NCBI GenBank assembly: GCA_002392915.1 | Contig: DGHQ01000047.1 | Coordinates: 81,804 to 87,293 of the forward strand | Direction: 5' to 3' | Length of the DNA stretch: 5,490 nt | Source of the DNA: Bacteroidales bacterium UBA3844 | GTDB taxonomy: Bacteria; Bacteroidota; Bacteroidia; Bacteroidales; Paludibacteraceae | Shown: piece by piece, positions 4,318-5,490 of the stretch | Layout: each line of letters opens with the position of its first letter | Numbering within the stretch: the first letter of the stretch is position 1 | Position numbers and translations under genes: made by a program | Notes under the pieces: generated by a model | What the model saw: only the letters and a program-made list of their open reading frames with translations | What the model was told of the DNA's origin: nothing | The model's database searches: none

Positions 4318-5490
4318 AGGCAGTTCATGAACTTCAAGGCACGCCTCCTTCATTTCAATTCCAATATGGTTCGATTAAAAGAGTGTATCAGCCTGTAAAA
4401 GAATCGACGGGTACTCCGTTTCAATTCCAATATGGTTCGATTAAAAATACAATCACCATCTAACGAACAGGAGGGATAAAGTAGTTTCAATTCCAATATG
4501 GTTCGATTAAAAGGCAGCACCAGTCGCACCACAGACGACAATTCCCAAGTTTCAATTCCAATATGGTTCGATTAAAAGGTGAGGAAAGCAACGTTAATTT
4601 ACAATTGATGGCATGTTTCAATTCCAATATGGTTCGATTAAAAGATGCCGCTCTGCCAACGGAGTTCATGTATACAGCAGTTTCAATTCCAATATGGTTC
4701 GATTAAAAGGACCGTGGGAGCTGTATGTTCAACACAAGATAAATCGTTTCAATTCCAATATGGTTCGATTAAAAGGAAAATAGCAGAGACGGAATGAGAA
4801 CGAACAAGGAAGTTTCAATTCCAATATGGTTCGATTAAAAGGCAGAAGTGGCGGCTAAAGGCAAAGACACTTTCACGTTTCAATTCCAATATGGTTCGAT
4901 TAAAAGACAACGAGATTTAACAATTAAATATTGAAGACTAGTTTCAATTCCAATATGGTTCGATTAAAAGGACGTTGTGGAAAGAATAGCCATATCCCTT
5001 TTGAAGTTTCAATTCCAATATGGTTCGATTAAAAGCTCGTTGCCTATCCTGCAAGCTCCCATGATTCCGCTGTTTCAATTCCAATATGGTTCGATTAAAA
5101 GTTGAGAAAAGAGCCGGGTGTGGCTTATTCTAACTAGTTTCAATTCCAATATGGTTCGATTAAAAGTTTAATTAAGAACAAAGGTTACAGAGCCGATTAT
5201 GTAGTTTCAATTCCAATATGGTTCGATTAAAAGAGAAAGCACCGCATTTCTTTGACGGGGAATTTTCTCTGTTTCAATTCCAATATGGTTCGATTAAAAG
5301 AGAACTGTTCGCTGTCGGTAGCGCGTCCGACAAGGAGTTTCAATTCCAATATGGTTCGATTAAAAGTCTTCAAGTTGCTTAAAAACGGGGAGGAGATTAA
5401 TATGTTTCAATTCCAATATGGTTCGATTAAAAGGAACCCACCACGTCAGCTTACGGATAACAGATATTTGTTTCAATTCCAATATGGTTC
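4287..5490 (-). CRISPR. CRISPR array, 19 repeats and 18 spacers, continuing past the right edge
   Basis: A 30-bp repeat begins GTTTCAATTCC and ends GATTAAAAG on the plus strand. Repeats start at 4287, 4352, 4418, 4484, 4549, 4615, 4680, 4746, 4812, 4877, 4941, 5006, 5072, 5137, 5204, 5271, 5337, 5404 and 5470, the last cut after 21 bases. Spacers are 34-37 bp and all different. Read on the minus strand the repeat ends in ATTGAAAC, the conserved 8-nt crRNA handle of type I-B and III repeats; strong repeat stems are absent, as usual for those types. The left-end repeats are the damaged ones, which also puts the leader to the right. No cas gene is in the window, so the exact type cannot be fixed; type I-B or III is inferred from repeat and spacer size. 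Confidence 0.98.

Noticed and set aside
4350..4669. Open frames with repeated FNRTILELK peptides
   Set aside because: This peptide is the CRISPR repeat translated on the minus strand where repeat plus spacer is a multiple of three; it is an artefact of the array.

Overview
The window looks like a chromosomal segment of a Bacteroidota bacterium, probably order Bacteroidales (Bacteroides/Prevotella-like). The signs are TAnnTTTG-type -7 promoter elements ahead of genes, no clear Shine-Dalgarno sequences, an AAA ATPase with a DUF4143 tail of the kind common in this group, a Bacteroidota-style LpxL-like acyltransferase, and intergenic DNA full of short tandem and palindromic repeats. All four protein genes lie on the minus strand, so transcription runs right to left.

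Layout from left to right. 1-103 is a heptanucleotide tandem repeat just beyond the 3' end of an LpxL/HtrB-like acyltransferase (106-993). 994-1481 has no gene but is crowded: a 7-bp periodic A/T tract, a small hairpin plus two REP-like copies (1040-1140), a 13-unit minisatellite (1138-1414) and a strong intrinsic terminator (1428-1454). That terminator closes fabG, a 3-oxoacyl-ACP reductase (1482-2210) with its own candidate promoter. Upstream comes an AAA ATPase/DUF4143 protein (2301-3545), visibly more A/T-rich than fabG. Its promoter sits in an imperfect 33-bp tandem duplication and contains a perfect small palindrome. Next is an unrecognised small exported protein (about 3684-4214). A trailer/leader of about 70 bp with an 8-bp inverted repeat separates it from a CRISPR array that fills 4287-5490 and runs off the right edge.

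The array shows 19 repeats (30 bp, the last cut by the window) and 18 spacers of 34-37 bp. On the minus strand the repeat ends in ATTGAAAC, the usual 5' handle of type I-B/III crRNAs. The degenerate repeats are at the left end, so the left end is the old, leader-distal end. The leader and any cas genes would lie beyond the right edge; no cas gene is visible here.

The genes do not form one obvious operon. fabG and the acyltransferase could both belong to fatty-acyl or aryl-polyene-type lipid metabolism, but a terminator and about 490 bp of repeats separate them. The points most worth following are the junction where the oldest CRISPR repeat abuts the promoter and leader of the exported-protein gene, the duplicated palindromic promoter of the AAA ATPase, and the several families of short repeats flanking the acyltransferase.
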